Origin: Nitrincola schmidtii
Lineage (GTDB): Bacteria; Pseudomonadota; Gammaproteobacteria; Pseudomonadales; Balneatricaceae
Assembly (NCBI RefSeq): GCF_008973715.1
Contig: NZ_WBOL01000006.1
Location: forward strand, 1 to 64,000
Reading direction: 5' to 3'
Length of the DNA: 64,000 nt
Both the position numbers and the translations under genes were made by a program. Below the pieces are notes generated by a model. It did not search any database. It had not been told where the DNA came from and saw only the letters and a list, made by a program, of their open reading frames with translations. Shown here piece after piece: positions 36,551 to 45,883 of this stretch. Positions within the stretch are counted from its first letter, which is position 1; each line of letters opens with the position of its first letter.

Positions 36551-37360
36551 CTAAAGGACTGGAAAATAGATCAAACCTAATAAAAAAATCGGTGCAGCAG
36601 CAGTAATACTATCGATACGATCTAGTACACCACCATGCCCGGGTAACAGGGTACCACTGTCTTTGATGCCACGTTCACGCTTGAACATACTTTCAAAAAG
36701 ATCACCTAAAACAGAAGCTACCGCTGTTATTACGGCTAACACGATTAAAAAGACCGCTGAAACGAATGAAAGTTCTCTTAAGAATGCGTAAACAGCGGCA
36801 ATTACAACACAGGTTACCAAGCCTCCATAAACCCCTTCTAAGGTTTTTCCTGGGCTTACTCGTGGCATTAATTTTCGCTTGCCCATCGCGCGACCAGCAA
36901 AGTAGGCTCCTGTATCTGCGCCCCACACCAAGAAAAGCAACAAAAAAATTAACCACACCCCGTCTGGAAGCGCTTTAATTGCAGTCAGAGCGGCCCATGC
37001 CGGAACTAACACCCACATTCCGATAACGAGTTTTGGTCCACAGGCCGACCAGCGCAACCCCTCTGGAAACCTCAACACCATCACAATCGCAAGCAACCAA
37101 AACAAGCCCGCGGCTATGACTATGGTAGTCAATAAGTTATGCAACCCGATTGCTGCAATGACGCACATAATCAAACCAGCCACACCGACATAAACCAAAC
37201 GATTTTGACGACCAATGCGGCAAAAATTCGACCACTCCCACGCACCATATAGGGTTACGCAACCAACCAACAGCGAAAACAGCCACACAGGAGCCCAAAT
37301 CACGGCACCAAGCACCAGAATGCCTAATATCAAAGCTGTTATCACTCGTTGTTTCAGCAC
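36551..37360 (-). CDS. cdsA: Phosphatidate cytidylyltransferase
   Basis: Integral membrane enzyme making CDP-diacylglycerol for phospholipid synthesis. 269 residues and about eight hydrophobic helices. The C-terminal signature FKRERGIKDSGTLLPGHGG...RIDS is intact. GTG start three bases after the uppS stop, hence coupled. Confidence 0.95.
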   Translation of the reverse strand: MLKQRVITALILGILVLGAVIWAPVWLFSLLVGCVTLYGAWEWSNFCRIGRQNRLVYVGVAGLIMCVIAAIGLHNLLTTIVIAAGLFWLLAIVMVLRFPEGLRWSACGPKLVIGMWVLVPAWAALTAIKALPDGVWLIFLLLFLVWGADTGAYFAGRAMGKRKLMPRVSPGKTLEGVYGGLVTCVVIAAVYAFLRELSFVSAVFLIVLAVITAVASVLGDLFESMFKRERGIKDSGTLLPGHGGVLDRIDSITAAAPIFLLGLIYFPVL

Positions 37361-37363
37361 AAA

Positions 37364-38110
37364 TTAAGCCTCTATCTGGTCTGATGTTTTTCCAAATCGT
37401 CGCTGACGACTTGAATAGCATTCGATTGCCTTTTGCAAATCAGCTTTGCCAAAATCTGGCCAATAGCAATCGCAAAAGTAAAGTTCAGTATATGCCATCT
37501 GCCATATTAAGAAATTACTGATTCTTTGCTCACCCCCTGTCCTAATACATAAATCAGGAGCAGGCAAATCAGCAAGAGAGGTAAAATTATTGAAACATAC
37601 CTCATCAATATCATCTAACTGAATTTTGCCAAGAAGGCAGGCTTGCGTGAGCTTTTTAGCAGATTCAACAATATCCCACCGACCACCATAGTTAGCAGCA
37701 ACGTTAAGCACTAAACGGGTGTTATTGGCAGTAAGCAACTCTGCATCATGCATACGCTTTTGTAACTTTTCAGAGAAACGACTGCGATCGCCAATAATGC
37801 GCAGACGAATGCCATGACGATGTAATTTCTTTACCTCTCGGTCAAGCGAGAGTAAAAAAAGATCCATCAAGCCACTGACTTCTTTTTCAGGTCGTTTCCA
37901 GTTTTCACTACTAAACGCAAATAGGGTAAGTACCTCGACACCCAGCTCAACACAGGCTTCGATGGTTTGCCTTACACTATGCACACCTGCTTTATGCCCA
38001 GCCAAACCTGGCAAATGACGCTGTTTAGCCCAACGATTATTACCATCCATAATGATGGCAATATGCGCAGGCAAAGAAGCAGATGTAAATGAGGAATCTG
38101 ATGAGGACAT
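37364..38110 (-). CDS. uppS: Undecaprenyl diphosphate synthase
   Basis: Cis-prenyltransferase that elongates farnesyl-PP with isopentenyl-PP to the C55 wall lipid carrier. 248 residues. IIMDGNNRWAKQR at 19-31 with catalytic Asp22, and the CIRTGGEQRISNFL signature. Its presence shows that isopentenyl-PP must be made even though MEP genes are absent from this region. Confidence 0.96.
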   Translation of the reverse strand: MSSSDSSFTSASLPAHIAIIMDGNNRWAKQRHLPGLAGHKAGVHSVRQTIEACVELGVEVLTLFAFSSENWKRPEKEVSGLMDLFLLSLDREVKKLHRHGIRLRIIGDRSRFSEKLQKRMHDAELLTANNTRLVLNVAANYGGRWDIVESAKKLTQACLLGKIQLDDIDEVCFNNFTSLADLPAPDLCIRTGGEQRISNFLIWQMAYTELYFCDCYWPDFGKADLQKAIECYSSRQRRFGKTSDQIEA

Positions 38111-38153
38111 AGGACGAGTGGCGGGACTTAAATCCCGCGCTCCAGTAGATACA

Positions 38154-38711
38154 TTAAATTTCCATTAAATCCGACTCTTTTTGAGCCAGCAATGTGTCCA
38201 CTTCCGATACAAACTTATCGGTCAATTTTTGAACTTGATCTTCACCACGACGCTCTTCATCTTCGCTGATCGACTTTTCTTTCAGAAGATCTTTAATATT
38301 ACTGTTAGCGTCACGGCGAATGTTACGAATGGCAATTTTAGCGTTTTCCGCTTCTCCTTTTGCCTGCTTGATATAAACCTTACGAGTTTCTTCAGTCAGC
38401 GCAGGCATAGGCACACGAATGACATCACCCGCAGTGTTGGGGTTAATCCCTAAATCAGACTTCATAATTGCTTTCTCAACCTCGGGCACCATCTTCTTTT
38501 CCCAAGGAATGATGGTTAAGGTACGAGAGTCTTCAACATTGATATTAGCCACTTGCGAAATAGGCATCATCGATCCGTAATAAGAGACTTGCACACTATC
38601 CAGAATACTGGGATGAGCTCGTCCAGTACGGATTTTCTTAAAATTTTCCACTAACGAGTCGATGCTCTTCGCCATACGCGTTTCAGCATCTTTAGTAATT
38701 TCATTCAGCAT
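38154..38711 (-). CDS. frr: Ribosome recycling factor
   Basis: Splits post-termination ribosomes with EF-G. The start is taken at ATG 38711 ([13 protein letters not shown]), six bases after AGGAG; the frame runs ten codons further up inside pyrH. 185 residues, the usual length. Conserved [15 protein letters not shown] and [13 protein letters not shown] segments. Overlaps the pyrH end by 11 bases. Confidence 0.96.
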   Translation of the reverse strand: MLNEITKDAETRMAKSIDSLVENFKKIRTGRAHPSILDSVQVSYYGSMMPISQVANINVEDSRTLTIIPWEKKMVPEVEKAIMKSDLGINPNTAGDVIRVPMPALTEETRKVYIKQAKGEAENAKIAIRNIRRDANSNIKDLLKEKSISEDEERRGEDQVQKLTDKFVSEVDTLLAQKESDLMEI

Positions 38712-39459
38712 AGGTTTCTCCTGCAGCCGGCCCAGCGTCAATTAACGTTCCTTCATCACCACCCATAATCAGATTAACGAGTGCGCCATGTTTGTTCATA
38801 TTAAACACTCGCACTGGCATATCATGATCACGGGTAAGACAGATCGCTGTCATATCCATGACGCCTAACTGTTTATCCAAGACTTCATCAAAACTTAGGT
38901 GTTTATAGCGCTTAGCGGTTGGATCTTTCATTGGATCCGCTGTATATACGCCATCAACCTTAGTGGCTTTAACAACCACATCGGCTTCGATTTCAATGCC
39001 ACGTAGACACGCAGCAGAATCGGTTGTAAAGAAAGGATTTCCTGTACCTGCGGCAAAGATAACAACATCTTGTTGGCGCAGGTAGCGCATAGCATTACGA
39101 CGATCATAATGATCGACAACACCTGACATAGGAATAGCAGACATAACTCGCGTGGCAATATTGCACCGCTCTAGCGCATCTCTCATCGCCAATGCGTTCA
39201 TCACGGTTGCCAGCATGCCCATATGGTCGCCAGTCACACGATCAAGACCCGCCGCACTGAGTGCAGCACCGCGAAATAGGTTACCACCACCTATCACAAT
39301 ACCAATTTGCACTCCAATACCAACTAATTGGCCAATTTCAAGGGCCATACGATTAAGTACTTTTGGGTCAATACCGAAATTTTCATCGCCAAGTAGCGCT
39401 TCGCCACTGAGCTTAAGAAGAATACGTTTGTATCTAGATTGTTTATCAGCGCTCGGCAT
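38701..39459 (-). CDS. pyrH: UMP kinase
   Basis: Phosphorylates UMP to UDP; hexameric and GTP-activated. Start at ATG 39459 ([22 protein letters not shown]) with GGAG upstream; a TTG seven codons earlier opens the frame but fits less well. 252 residues. [15 protein letters not shown] and [13 protein letters not shown] motifs present. Separated from tsf by a strong hairpin, so probably transcribed from its own promoter. Confidence 0.96.
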   Translation of the reverse strand: MPSADKQSRYKRILLKLSGEALLGDENFGIDPKVLNRMALEIGQLVGIGVQIGIVIGGGNLFRGAALSAAGLDRVTGDHMGMLATVMNALAMRDALERCNIATRVMSAIPMSGVVDHYDRRNAMRYLRQQDVVIFAAGTGNPFFTTDSAACLRGIEIEADVVVKATKVDGVYTADPMKDPTAKRYKHLSFDEVLDKQLGVMDMTAICLTRDHDMPVRVFNMNKHGALVNLIMGGDEGTLIDAGPAAGETYAE

Positions 39460-39550
39460 CGATAGGTTCTCCGCACTCAATAAGATGACACAGTGTACAA
39501 GAAAACGGCGCGATTACGCAGTTTTTTTAATGAATGGATACAGCATTCAT

Positions 39551-39588
39551 ATTAAAGCCAGACAGGCATAGCCTTGTCTGGCTTTAAT
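39551..39588 (-). terminator. Terminator between tsf and pyrH
   Basis: A 14-bp perfect stem (39551-39564 with 39575-39588) containing AAAGCCAGACA / TGTCTGGCTTT and a 10-base apical region. The minus-strand 3-prime arm ends TTTAAT. It lies 31 bases past the tsf stop and likely ends the rpsB-tsf transcript. Confidence 0.75.
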
Positions 39589-39618
39589 GTTGAGACAGTC
39601 ATGTCTCGCTAGTAAGGT

Positions 39619-40479
39619 TTAACCCTTTAGCTGTTCTGCAACTTCTGCTGCGAAGTCTTTCTTCTCAACTTCGATACCTTCACCCACACCGATACGGACG
39701 AAAGATACCACATCAGCACCAGCTGACTTAACCAGCTGAGCCACTGTTTGCTCAGGGTTTTTAACAAACGCCTGCTCAACCAAGCTGTTTTCAGCCAAGA
39801 ATTTCTTAATACGGCCCACAGCCATTTTTTCTTTGATCTCTTGTGGCTTACCTTCCATATCAGGCTGCGCCATAATGATCTCTTTTTCACGAGTTAACTC
39901 TTCCTGAGGCATATCTTCAGGCTTAGCAACACGAGGATTCACAGCCGTGACATGCATTGCAACGTCGCGAGCCAATTCAGCATTACCCGCTGTCAAAGCA
40001 ACAATCGCTGCTAGACGATTAGTGCTGTGAACATAACCATCAACCATGGCACCTTCAACCAAGAAGACGCGACGAACGCTGATGTTTTCACCGATTTTCT
40101 GAACTAAGGCTTCACGAGCAGCTTCCAGATCACCTGCCATTAGGGCAGCAACATCGGTTTGCTTCTCAGAGAACGCTTTAGCCAATACTTTTTCCACGAA
40201 ACCTAGGAAGTTGTCATCACGAGCAACGAAGTCAGTCTCAGAGTTCACTTCAACGGCAACCGCGTAGCTGTTATCGTCTGCAACACGCAACGCAACAACA
40301 CCATCAGCCGCAGTACGACCTGCTTTTTTAGCTGCTTTCATACCTGAAGATTTACGCAGATCATCAATCGCTCTTTCGATATCGCCTTCAGCTTCAACCA
40401 GTGCTTTTTTGCACTCCATCATACCCAAACCGGTACGCTCACGAAGCTCTTTAACCATTGCAGCAGAGATATTCGCCAT
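39619..40479 (-). CDS. tsf: Elongation factor Ts
   Basis: Nucleotide exchange factor for EF-Tu. 286 residues with the N-terminal [19 protein letters not shown] signature (9-27), the core and coiled-coil domain, and the C-terminal module. Partner gene of rpsB, with an attenuator hairpin between them. Confidence 0.97.
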   Translation of the reverse strand: MANISAAMVKELRERTGLGMMECKKALVEAEGDIERAIDDLRKSSGMKAAKKAGRTAADGVVALRVADDNSYAVAVEVNSETDFVARDDNFLGFVEKVLAKAFSEKQTDVAALMAGDLEAAREALVQKIGENISVRRVFLVEGAMVDGYVHSTNRLAAIVALTAGNAELARDVAMHVTAVNPRVAKPEDMPQEELTREKEIIMAQPDMEGKPQEIKEKMAVGRIKKFLAENSLVEQAFVKNPEQTVAQLVKSAGADVVSFVRIGVGEGIEVEKKDFAAEVAEQLKG

Positions 40480-40519
40480 TTCCTAAATCCTCAAACTCAA
40501 TTAATCATTACTCTAGTCG

Positions 40520-40542
40520 AAAAAAGGGGAGCATCGCTCCCC
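40520..40542 (-). terminator. Attenuator between rpsB and tsf
   Basis: GGGGAGC / GCTCCCC with a 3-base loop, followed on the minus strand by TTTTTT (complement of 40520-40525). It is an intrinsic terminator inside the rpsB-tsf operon, presumably partial, matching the known attenuation of tsf in E. coli. Confidence 0.85.
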
Positions 40543-40586
40543 TCATCGGAATCTGTTCAGCTTGTCATATCAAGCTTACAAGCTGA

Positions 40587-41321
40587 TTACTCAGCAGCAG
40601 TTTCTTCGACTTCTACGAATTCGCTTTTGTCAGTTACAGTTTTACCCTGACCTTCAATGCAGGCATCTGCAATTGAACGAGCATAAATCTGAATTGCACG
40701 AAGCGCATCGTCGTTACCTGGAATTACATAATCAACGCCATCTGGATTGCTGTTAGTATCAACAATACCAATAACTGGAATACCTAGCTTGTTAGCTTCA
40801 TTGATTGCAATACGCTCATGGTCAACATCAATAACGAAAAGCGCATCTGGAAGACCGCCCATCTCTTTGATACCGCCGATTGAACGCTCAAGCTTTTCCA
40901 TTTCACGAGCACGCATCAGTGCTTCTTTTTTGGTCAACTTGTCGAAAGTACCATCTTGAGACATCGTTTCAAGCTCACGCAAACGACGGATAGACTGACG
41001 AATCGTTTTGTAGTTGGTCAACATACCACCTAACCAACGATGATTCACGTAAGGCATTCCTGCACGGACTGCTTCTTCACGGATCACTTTACCCGCTGCG
41101 CGCTTAGTACCAACAAACATAATTTTGTTTTTGTTTGAGGCCATATTGTGAACAACATCAAGGGCATTGTTCAGAGCTGGCAGGGTGTGCTCTAGGTTGA
41201 TGATATGAATCTTGTTACGCGCACCGAAAATGTATTTAGTCATTTTCGGGTTCCAGTAACGAGTCTGGTGACCGAAGTGAACGCCTGCTTTTAGCAGGTC
41301 ACGCATTGAAACTCTTGCCAT
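40587..41321 (-). CDS. rpsB: 30S ribosomal protein S2
   Basis: Small-subunit protein. Start at ATG 41321 ([27 protein letters not shown]) with AGGA upstream; the frame extends 17 codons further but that is leader sequence. 244 residues. Conserved [15 protein letters not shown] and [21 protein letters not shown] segments present. Preceded by a structured leader that likely binds S2 for autoregulation. Confidence 0.97.
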   Translation of the reverse strand: MARVSMRDLLKAGVHFGHQTRYWNPKMTKYIFGARNKIHIINLEHTLPALNNALDVVHNMASNKNKIMFVGTKRAAGKVIREEAVRAGMPYVNHRWLGGMLTNYKTIRQSIRRLRELETMSQDGTFDKLTKKEALMRAREMEKLERSIGGIKEMGGLPDALFVIDVDHERIAINEANKLGIPVIGIVDTNSNPDGVDYVIPGNDDALRAIQIYARSIADACIEGQGKTVTDKSEFVEVEETAAE

Positions 41322-41446
41322 TTCAAATATTTCCTGTAGTGGGTTTAACCTCCACCTACCCCATCTCTCCACTGCCTAAGGCAGCACCCAGAAAGCCTGT
41401 GCCGGTAAGTGTGTGTGTTAATGTGTGCAAAGCACGGTTTTTTTGG
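41322..41446 (-). promoter_or_regulatory. rpsB mRNA leader (S2 autoregulatory region, t44-like)
   Basis: About 125 nt between the predicted start site and the rpsB ATG on the minus strand. It contains a hairpin CTGCC-TTA-GGCAG and a CCGGCACAGG element like those in gammaproteobacterial S2 leaders (the Rfam t44 family, from memory). No ORF competes here. A covariance search would decide. Confidence 0.5.
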
Positions 41447-41453
41447 AGCGCAT

Positions 41454-41482
41454 TTTATACCACAGACAATATTTTTTTTAAA
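41454..41482 (-). promoter_or_regulatory. rpsB promoter
   Basis: Minus strand: TTTAAA (41482-41477), 17-base spacer, TATAAA (41459-41454), then a GCGC discriminator as expected for a stringently controlled ribosomal-protein promoter. Confidence 0.6.
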
Positions 41483-41677
41483 GTAAATTATCTCACCGTC
41501 GCGCTCAAACACTATACTTCACTCATCTTCTTCACTATATCCGAGCGTATTAATCGGGTATCGTTATCACTTAACTGAGTTATTCGCTACAATGGTTGAA
41601 GAAATATACACGAAACTCTTATCTTAAAGATATCACAGCATACACAGCCCTCTTAATAGGCTAACGAGCACAAGCCT

Positions 41678-41717
41678 AGGAGGAGCAAATCAGATTAGGA
41701 AAATATCAGAGCCATGA
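41678..41717 (+). other. Shine-Dalgarno and possible AUU-start minicistron before map
   Basis: AGGAGGAG (41678-41685) is a near-perfect ribosome-binding site, but it lies 28 bases before the map ATG. Eight bases after it an ATT codon opens a 7-codon frame (RKISEP after the start residue). That frame ends in TGA, overlapping the map start as ATGA. The map frame itself has a stop (TAG 41696-41698) just upstream and only a poor site at its own ATG. AUU initiation is known for infC, but this reading is speculative. Confidence 0.2.
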
Positions 41718-42484
41718 GTATCAGCCTGAAAACAGCCGACGAAATTGAGAAAATGCGAGTTGCCGGCAAGCTTGCTGCTGAAGTACTAGAAATGATCGAA
41801 CCCCATGTTCAGACTGGGGTTACCACCAACGAACTGAATCAAATCTGCCACGATTACATTATCAATACCCAAAAAGCCATCCCCGCTCCTTTGAACTACC
41901 ATGGCTTTCCTAAGTCCATCTGTACATCTGTGAACCAAGTGGTATGTCACGGCATTCCCAACGACAAAGCGTTGAAGGATGGCGATATCATTAACATTGA
42001 CATCACCGTTATTAAAGACGGGTTTCATGGCGACACCAGCAAGATGTTTTACGTGGGAAATGTTCCTGATCATGCTAAACGCCTCTGTGAAATCACACAA
42101 GAATGTTTATACAAAGCCATTGCACTGGTGAAGCCGGGCGCCCGCCTAGGCGACATTGGTGAAATCATCCAAAAACACGCGGAAAAGAATCACTACAGTG
42201 TCGTGCGAGAGTATTGCGGTCATGGCATAGGCAGTGAATTTCACGAAGACCCACAGGTACTCCATTATGGTAAAGCCGGCACGGGTGAGACGCTTCGCGA
42301 AGGCATGACGTTTACGATTGAGCCGATGATCAATGCTGGAAAACGCCAAGTTAAGTTATCTAAACGCGATGGATGGACCGTAGAAACCGCAGATCGACGC
42401 TTGTCTGCCCAATGGGAGCATACTCTATTGGTCACTACAGATGGCGTAGAAGTATTAACACGCCGTTCAGAAGAGCCCTTTTAA
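41714..42484 (+). CDS. map: Methionine aminopeptidase, type I
   Basis: Removes the initiator methionine from nascent proteins. 256 residues. The metal-binding and catalytic residues sit in recognisable blocks: VCHGIPN, NIDITVIKDGFHGDTSKMF, EYCGHGIGSEFHEDP, TIEPMIN and WEHTLL. Divergent from rpsB and two bases upstream of glnD, the standard gammaproteobacterial order. The start has no adjacent strong ribosome-binding site (see minicistron). Confidence 0.97.
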   Translation: MSISLKTADEIEKMRVAGKLAAEVLEMIEPHVQTGVTTNELNQICHDYIINTQKAIPAPLNYHGFPKSICTSVNQVVCHGIPNDKALKDGDIINIDITVIKDGFHGDTSKMFYVGNVPDHAKRLCEITQECLYKAIALVKPGARLGDIGEIIQKHAEKNHYSVVREYCGHGIGSEFHEDPQVLHYGKAGTGETLREGMTFTIEPMINAGKRQVKLSKRDGWTVETADRRLSAQWEHTLLVTTDGVEVLTRRSEEPF

Positions 42485-42486
42485 TC

Positions 42487-45189
42487 ATGAGCCAGACACC
42501 TGTCTACACCCAACCTGTTCCTGAATATCTTGATCTAGAAGCTGTTCGTTTCGCTTTAGATAAGGCTGAAGAAACGCCTTTAAAGATCTTAAGGAATGCT
42601 TTACGAAACTCTGAAACATTGATGAATCATGATTTTCGTGAAGGTAGCGACATTCGTAGGCTTATCTATGGTCGCGCTTGGGTGTTAGATCAGGTGTTAA
42701 CCTTATCCTGGAATTTGTTTCCTTGGCCAAGCCAATCTGAAGTTGCTCTCGTTGCCGTAGGCGGCTATGGCCGAGGTGAGCTCCATCCCTTCTCAGACAT
42801 CGATATACTCCTACTTACTGATAACATCGATGCGAATGAATTCTCTGAAAGCATCAGCGGGTTTTTGACGCTTTTGTGGGATCTTAAACTCGATATTGGC
42901 TCTAGCGTTCGCTCAATTAATGAATGCTATGATGAATCTCGAAACGACATTACCGTTGCGACCAATCTCATTGAATCGAGAACCCTGTGCGGCAATGCTG
43001 ACCTGCAACAACGCATGTATGCCAAAGTGACATCAGAAGGCGCCTGGTCTGATAAGGAGTTTTTCAAAGCTAAACTTCAAGAACAGTCAGAGCGCCATCA
43101 ACGCACCAACAACACGGAATACAACCTAGAACCTAACTTAAAAAACTCGCCAGGTGGATTGCGCGACTTGCAAACCATTGGCTGGGTCGCCAAACGCCAC
43201 TTTGGTGCCACCTATTTAAGAGACTTAGTTGAACACGGCTTTGTAACTGAGAACGAACTAGAGTCACTAAACAAAGGTGAACTCTATCTCTGGACTGTTC
43301 GCTATGCCCTGCACATGCTCTGTAAACGTAGAGAAGACCGTCTCCTATTCGACCATCAACGCAGCCTAGCTGCTTTTTTTGGCTATGAGGATAAAGAAGG
43401 TGCCTTGGCAGTTGAGCAGTTTATGAGCAACTACTACCGCGTTGCTAAAGCCATGTCAGAGTTCAACGACATGCTACTGCAATATTTTGACGAAGTGATT
43501 TTACGGGGCGACGACCCGCATCAAGTCTCACCGCTAAACAGTCGCTTTCGCATTCGTAACCAGTATATTGAAGCGGCTTACGAGACGGTATTTGAACACC
43601 ATCCCTTTGCCATGATGGAAGTCTTTGTTCTACTAGCCCAACATCCAGAAATCAAAGGCGTGCGTGCGTCCACGATTCGATTGATCCGCGAACACCGCCA
43701 TCTGATCAATCAAGAATTCCGTCAAGATCTGCGCAACACCTCTTTATTTATGGAGCTTTTACGATCCCCTGAAGGTGTCTCTACACAACTTAAGCGGATG
43801 AACCGTTATGGCATTTTAGGTCGCTACCTTCCCGAGTTCGGAAAAATAGTGGGTCAGATGCAACATGACCTCTTTCATATCTACACCGTAGACGCTCACA
43901 CACTAAAAGTCATTCAGATGATGCGCCAGTTTAGACATGAGAATATGCAACAGCATTTCCCTTTGGCTCACCGCATCATCAACCAACTGCCTAAGATTGA
44001 GTTACTTTATATAGCAGGACTCTATCACGATATCGCCAAAGGACGGGGTGGCGATCACTCTGAACTGGGCGCTGATGATGTGATCGGTTTCTGTAAACGA
44101 CATCACATTGGCAAATGGGACACACAATTAGTTGCCTGGCTGGTTAGACGCCACTTACTGATGTCGATGACGGCTCAGCGAAGAGATATCTCAGATCCTG
44201 AAGTGATTCATAAGTTCGCACTTGAAGTTCGCGACATTGTCCACCTTAATTATCTATACGTACTAACGGTTGCAGATATCAACGCAACCAATCACACGCT
44301 ATGGAATAGCTGGCGGGGTACATTATTGCGCCAGCTTTACACGGAAACTAAGCGCGCTTTACGTCGCGGCTTAGAAAATCCAATGAACAAAGAAGATCGA
44401 ATCGAGCAATTGCAGCACGAAGCCCTTCAACTGCTAGAGCGAATGAACAAAAAAGAGGAAGAGGTGCGTAATTTCTGGAGACTTCTAGGTGATGAATACT
44501 TCATGCGAGAAGATTCTGCCAATATTGCTTGGCACACTCAGATCATTCTGGAACATGGTGATCTGCCTCTTCCGCTTATCCAAGTACACAAAACATCCTA
44601 TCGTCTCTATGAAGGTGCGACAGAGATTTTCATTTATGCCGATGATCTTCCATATTTATTCCCGGCCACCGTGGCAGCACTCGATCAACTGCACTTAAAC
44701 GTTGTCGATGCCCGAATTATTCCAACCGATAACGGTAGAACTCTAAACACCTACACAGTCTTAACTGAAGACAACCAACCCTTATCGGATGACCCCACTT
44801 ACCTGAAAACCATTCAGCATCGCCTAACTGAAGAGCTAGACGACCCTAATGACTTCCCTGAAATCATTCAGCGACGCGTACCACGCATCCTAAAACTCTT
44901 TACTATCCCAACCAGTGTCAATTTAAGCAATGACCCTAGCAGCCAACAAACCGTGTTAGAAGTCATGACATCTGACAGACCAGGACTACTGGCGAGACTT
45001 GGACGTATTTTCGTGGAGTTTGATATCTCGGTACGCAAGGCGAAAATCTCTAACATTGGCGAGCGCGTGGAGGACTTCTTCTTTATCACCGATTCAGAGG
45101 GTAACGCCATTAGCGATCCTGAACTTTGTCAGCGATTGCAAACCGCTATTTGTGAGAAGCTAGATGAACATATACAGCATAGTAATTAA
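42487..45189 (+). CDS. glnD: Bifunctional PII uridylyltransferase/uridylyl-removing enzyme
   Basis: Senses glutamine and controls PII (GlnB/GlnK) by adding or removing UMP. The ATG at 42487 (MSQTPVYTQPVPEYL) directly follows the map stop; 900 residues. The nucleotidyltransferase domain has VGGYGRGELHPFSDIDIL at 91-108. The HD hydrolase domain has LYHDIAKGRGGDHS near 515-530. Two C-terminal ACT domains follow (the last, TSDRPGLLARLGRIFVEFDI, is clear). Intact in all parts. Confidence 0.97.
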   Translation: MSQTPVYTQPVPEYLDLEAVRFALDKAEETPLKILRNALRNSETLMNHDFREGSDIRRLIYGRAWVLDQVLTLSWNLFPWPSQSEVALVAVGGYGRGELHPFSDIDILLLTDNIDANEFSESISGFLTLLWDLKLDIGSSVRSINECYDESRNDITVATNLIESRTLCGNADLQQRMYAKVTSEGAWSDKEFFKAKLQEQSERHQRTNNTEYNLEPNLKNSPGGLRDLQTIGWVAKRHFGATYLRDLVEHGFVTENELESLNKGELYLWTVRYALHMLCKRREDRLLFDHQRSLAAFFGYEDKEGALAVEQFMSNYYRVAKAMSEFNDMLLQYFDEVILRGDDPHQVSPLNSRFRIRNQYIEAAYETVFEHHPFAMMEVFVLLAQHPEIKGVRASTIRLIREHRHLINQEFRQDLRNTSLFMELLRSPEGVSTQLKRMNRYGILGRYLPEFGKIVGQMQHDLFHIYTVDAHTLKVIQMMRQFRHENMQQHFPLAHRIINQLPKIELLYIAGLYHDIAKGRGGDHSELGADDVIGFCKRHHIGKWDTQLVAWLVRRHLLMSMTAQRRDISDPEVIHKFALEVRDIVHLNYLYVLTVADINATNHTLWNSWRGTLLRQLYTETKRALRRGLENPMNKEDRIEQLQHEALQLLERMNKKEEEVRNFWRLLGDEYFMREDSANIAWHTQIILEHGDLPLPLIQVHKTSYRLYEGATEIFIYADDLPYLFPATVAALDQLHLNVVDARIIPTDNGRTLNTYTVLTEDNQPLSDDPTYLKTIQHRLTEELDDPNDFPEIIQRRVPRILKLFTIPTSVNLSNDPSSQQTVLEVMTSDRPGLLARLGRIFVEFDISVRKAKISNIGERVEDFFFITDSEGNAISDPELCQRLQTAICEKLDEHIQHSN

Positions 45190-45220
45190 AACAGAACAAC
45201 AGTTACTTGGCGGTAATATT

Positions 45221-45247
45221 TAAAGTTTTTCTAGCAACTCCCGATAT
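45221..45247 (+). promoter_or_regulatory. Candidate sigma-28 (FliA) promoter of flgP operon
   Basis: TAAA (45221-45224), a 15-base spacer and CCCGATAT (45240-45247). The consensus is TAAA-N15-GCCGATAA, so the -35 and spacing are exact and the -10 matches six of eight positions. It lies 63 bases before the flgP ATG, in the right orientation, which fits the flagellar assignment of the genes. Confidence 0.6.
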
Positions 45248-45269
45248 AGATATCTACTATATCTATATC
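45243..45269. repeat. Perfect 11-bp inverted repeat upstream of flgP
   Basis: GATATAGATAT-CTACT-ATATCTATATC. The left arm overlaps the -10 of the candidate FliA promoter and the right arm falls around +6 to +16, so the element suits an operator rather than an mRNA hairpin. It is AT-rich, with no T-run, so it is not a terminator for glnD. Confidence 0.6.
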
Positions 45270-45309
45270 AACAGCTTCATCATGATTGGCCCATAACGAG
45301 ACCCAGACC

Positions 45310-45807
45310 ATGAAAAAACTTTTTTTACTCGCAATCTCAGCCGTTGTCTTTTTGACAGGATGCGCATCCCAACATAACACCCGCACAGATGCATTTCGTG
45401 ATGAGTCGGACATTGTGATAGTCAATGTCACGGGCTATGGCGCGCCTAAAAACACCTTTGCCAATGCTGCACAGCGTCGACTGATGACCCTGAGAGCCTC
45501 TGAGCTAGATGCCTACCGCAAACTTGCCGAACAAGTAGCCGGAATCTATATCCAAGGCGACAGTGATTTGAATAACTTTATGGCAGGCAATGATCGCCTA
45601 AAAATGCAACTGAACTCTTTTATTCAAGGCGCATCCATTACTAACCAAGAAATACTTGACGATGGCGTTGGCGTGACGCAAATGACCATGCAAGTCAGCA
45701 GAAGCCAGCTGATTAGAATGCTTGAGAAAGAGAATAACCAACCCGCGAGAAGAGGAGCAGGCCTTGTTCCTGGTGGCGCTGTAAAAAGCCCTAACTACAC
45801 TTTTTGA
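45310..45807 (+). CDS. flgP: FlgP-like flagellar outer-membrane lipoprotein (LPP20 family)
   Basis: Outer-membrane lipoprotein of the LPP20/FlgP family, which builds the basal disk or H ring around the flagellar motor in Vibrio and Campylobacter (family knowledge). ATG at 45310 (MKKLFLLAIS); a frame extension of eight codons upstream is rejected because the lipobox FLTGC with Cys18 then fits a normal signal length. 165 residues. The body has LRASELDAYRKLAEQVAGIYI and a conserved VTQMTMQVSRSQLIRML end. It is followed by an unknown exported protein and FlgT, supporting a flagellar role. Confidence 0.75.
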   Translation: MKKLFLLAISAVVFLTGCASQHNTRTDAFRDESDIVIVNVTGYGAPKNTFANAAQRRLMTLRASELDAYRKLAEQVAGIYIQGDSDLNNFMAGNDRLKMQLNSFIQGASITNQEILDDGVGVTQMTMQVSRSQLIRMLEKENNQPARRGAGLVPGGAVKSPNYTF

Positions 45808-45883
45808 TATTAGCCATACCTCAAGAGCGACAACTCTTGTGATCGTTCTAATAGCTTAATCGTTTAAGGAGGCTGTTTACACC

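Noticed and set aside
45243-45269. Inverted repeat as a glnD terminator
   Set aside because: The stem is wholly AT-rich with no following T-run and overlaps a promoter, so an operator reading is better.
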